Origin: a virus
Virus record (IMG/VR): IMGVR_UViG_3300032242_002477
Location: 1 to 64,000 of that record
Length of the DNA: 64,000 bases
Reading direction: 5' to 3' (one strand)
The position numbers and the translations under genes were made by a program. The notes beneath the pieces are model-generated. The model ran no database searches, was not told the DNA's origin, and was given only the letters and a program-made list of their open reading frames with translations. This document shows positions 63,669-64,000 of this stretch, one piece after another (within the stretch, counting starts at the first letter, position 1; the number at the start of each line of letters is the position of its first letter).

Positions 63669-64000
63669 ATAGAAAAAAAGTTCAACTACCTTCTTGGGCA
63701 GAAATTACTAGCGCTAATCAAACTGAAGATGTAGCGGAAAACTTTGCTATGGGGTCTGAGCAACCTCCAGAAGACCCAGATTTTCAAACCTTAGATTCTC
63801 TTGCTATGCGCCCAACTTCATCGTCTAACCCAGCGCGTCCCCGAACTACTCAAGCTGGATACGATTATAGAACTGAAACTATGACAATAGTATTTAGAGA
63901 TGGTACTTGGTATGACTATTACAATGTGCCTCTTCCACTTTGGGAAGGATTTGTATTAGCACCATCTAAAGGAACGTATTTAAGAGAATCTGGTTTAGAT
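63665..64000 (+). CDS. KTSC-domain protein (partial)
   Basis: The frame is open to the window end (112 codons seen). Residues 1-60 are polar; from about 67, YDYRTETMTIVFRDGTWYDYY, then VPLPLWEGFVLAPSKGTYL, matches the KTSC domain (a small RNA-binding-like fold). The end of the protein is outside the window. A disordered N terminus before KTSC is common in phages. Confidence 0.65.
   Translation, partial: MNRKKVQLPSWAEITSANQTEDVAENFAMGSEQPPEDPDFQTLDSLAMRPTSSSNPARPRTTQAGYDYRTETMTIVFRDGTWYDYYNVPLPLWEGFVLAPSKGTYLRESGLD

Overview
This window looks like part of the genome of a contractile-tailed (myovirus) phage that infects an actinobacterium. The host call rests on two WhiB-family iron-sulfur regulators (22679-22993 and 38811-39065), a mycobacteriophage L5 Gp88-like protein, a DUF7455-like protein, a secreted SLT-type muralytic enzyme, and about ten promoters whose operators match the actinobacterial Crp/GlxR consensus TGTGANNTANNTCACA. 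The DNA is visibly AT-rich, so a low-GC actinobacterium such as the freshwater acI (Nanopelagicales) group is my best guess; that is inference.

Layout. 1-9310 (+): tail and baseplate genes in contractile-phage order: tape-measure end, XkdP-like protein, LysM protein, hub, spike (apparently with an ATC start), gp25-like wedge, J-like wedge, fibre-like protein, I-like protein. 9365-26815 (+): replication, recombination and nucleotide genes: DnaC-like loader, DnaB-like helicase, primase, dNMP kinase, SNF2-type helicase, SSB candidate, family A DNA polymerase, UvsX/RecA, PD-(D/E)XK nucleases, possible UvsY, RuvC-like resolvase, then an HslV-like Ntn hydrolase and SpoVS. 26931-37529 (+): phosphoesterase, many small proteins including an ADP-ribosyltransferase-like one, a nucleotidyltransferase/HAD-like/TGT-like trio, and class II ribonucleotide reductase.

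37572-42874 (-): one tightly coupled operon with MoxR/CobS-like ATPase, CobT-like VWA protein, HicA-like protein, WhiB and small genes. 43386-49698 (-): a row of small genes in individual cassettes. Each cassette has a terminator, a conserved upstream arm, a Crp/GlxR-type box, a -35-like element at fixed distance, a TANNNT -10 and usually a hairpin at the mRNA 5' end. The first operon uses the same promoter type. This cassette array is the most striking feature of the window.

49877-50359 (-) is an HNH endonuclease beside a remnant of another. 50433-59467 (+): excisionase-like gene, three copies of a start-associated repeat, and a second bank of small genes including GNAT, ParB-like, zincin metalloprotease, a second ADP-ribosyltransferase-like protein, HNH-like protein, a DUF7455-like gene that must start at ATT, and Hsp20. 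59558-64000: Ig-like repeat surface protein, SLT transglycosylase (-), holin-like proteins and amidase endolysin (+), then zinc-ribbon genes and a KTSC protein cut by the window end.

No tRNA, rRNA, CRISPR array, integrase or RNA polymerase gene was recognised. Most genes overlap at ATGA, GTGA or TAATG, so translational coupling is the rule.
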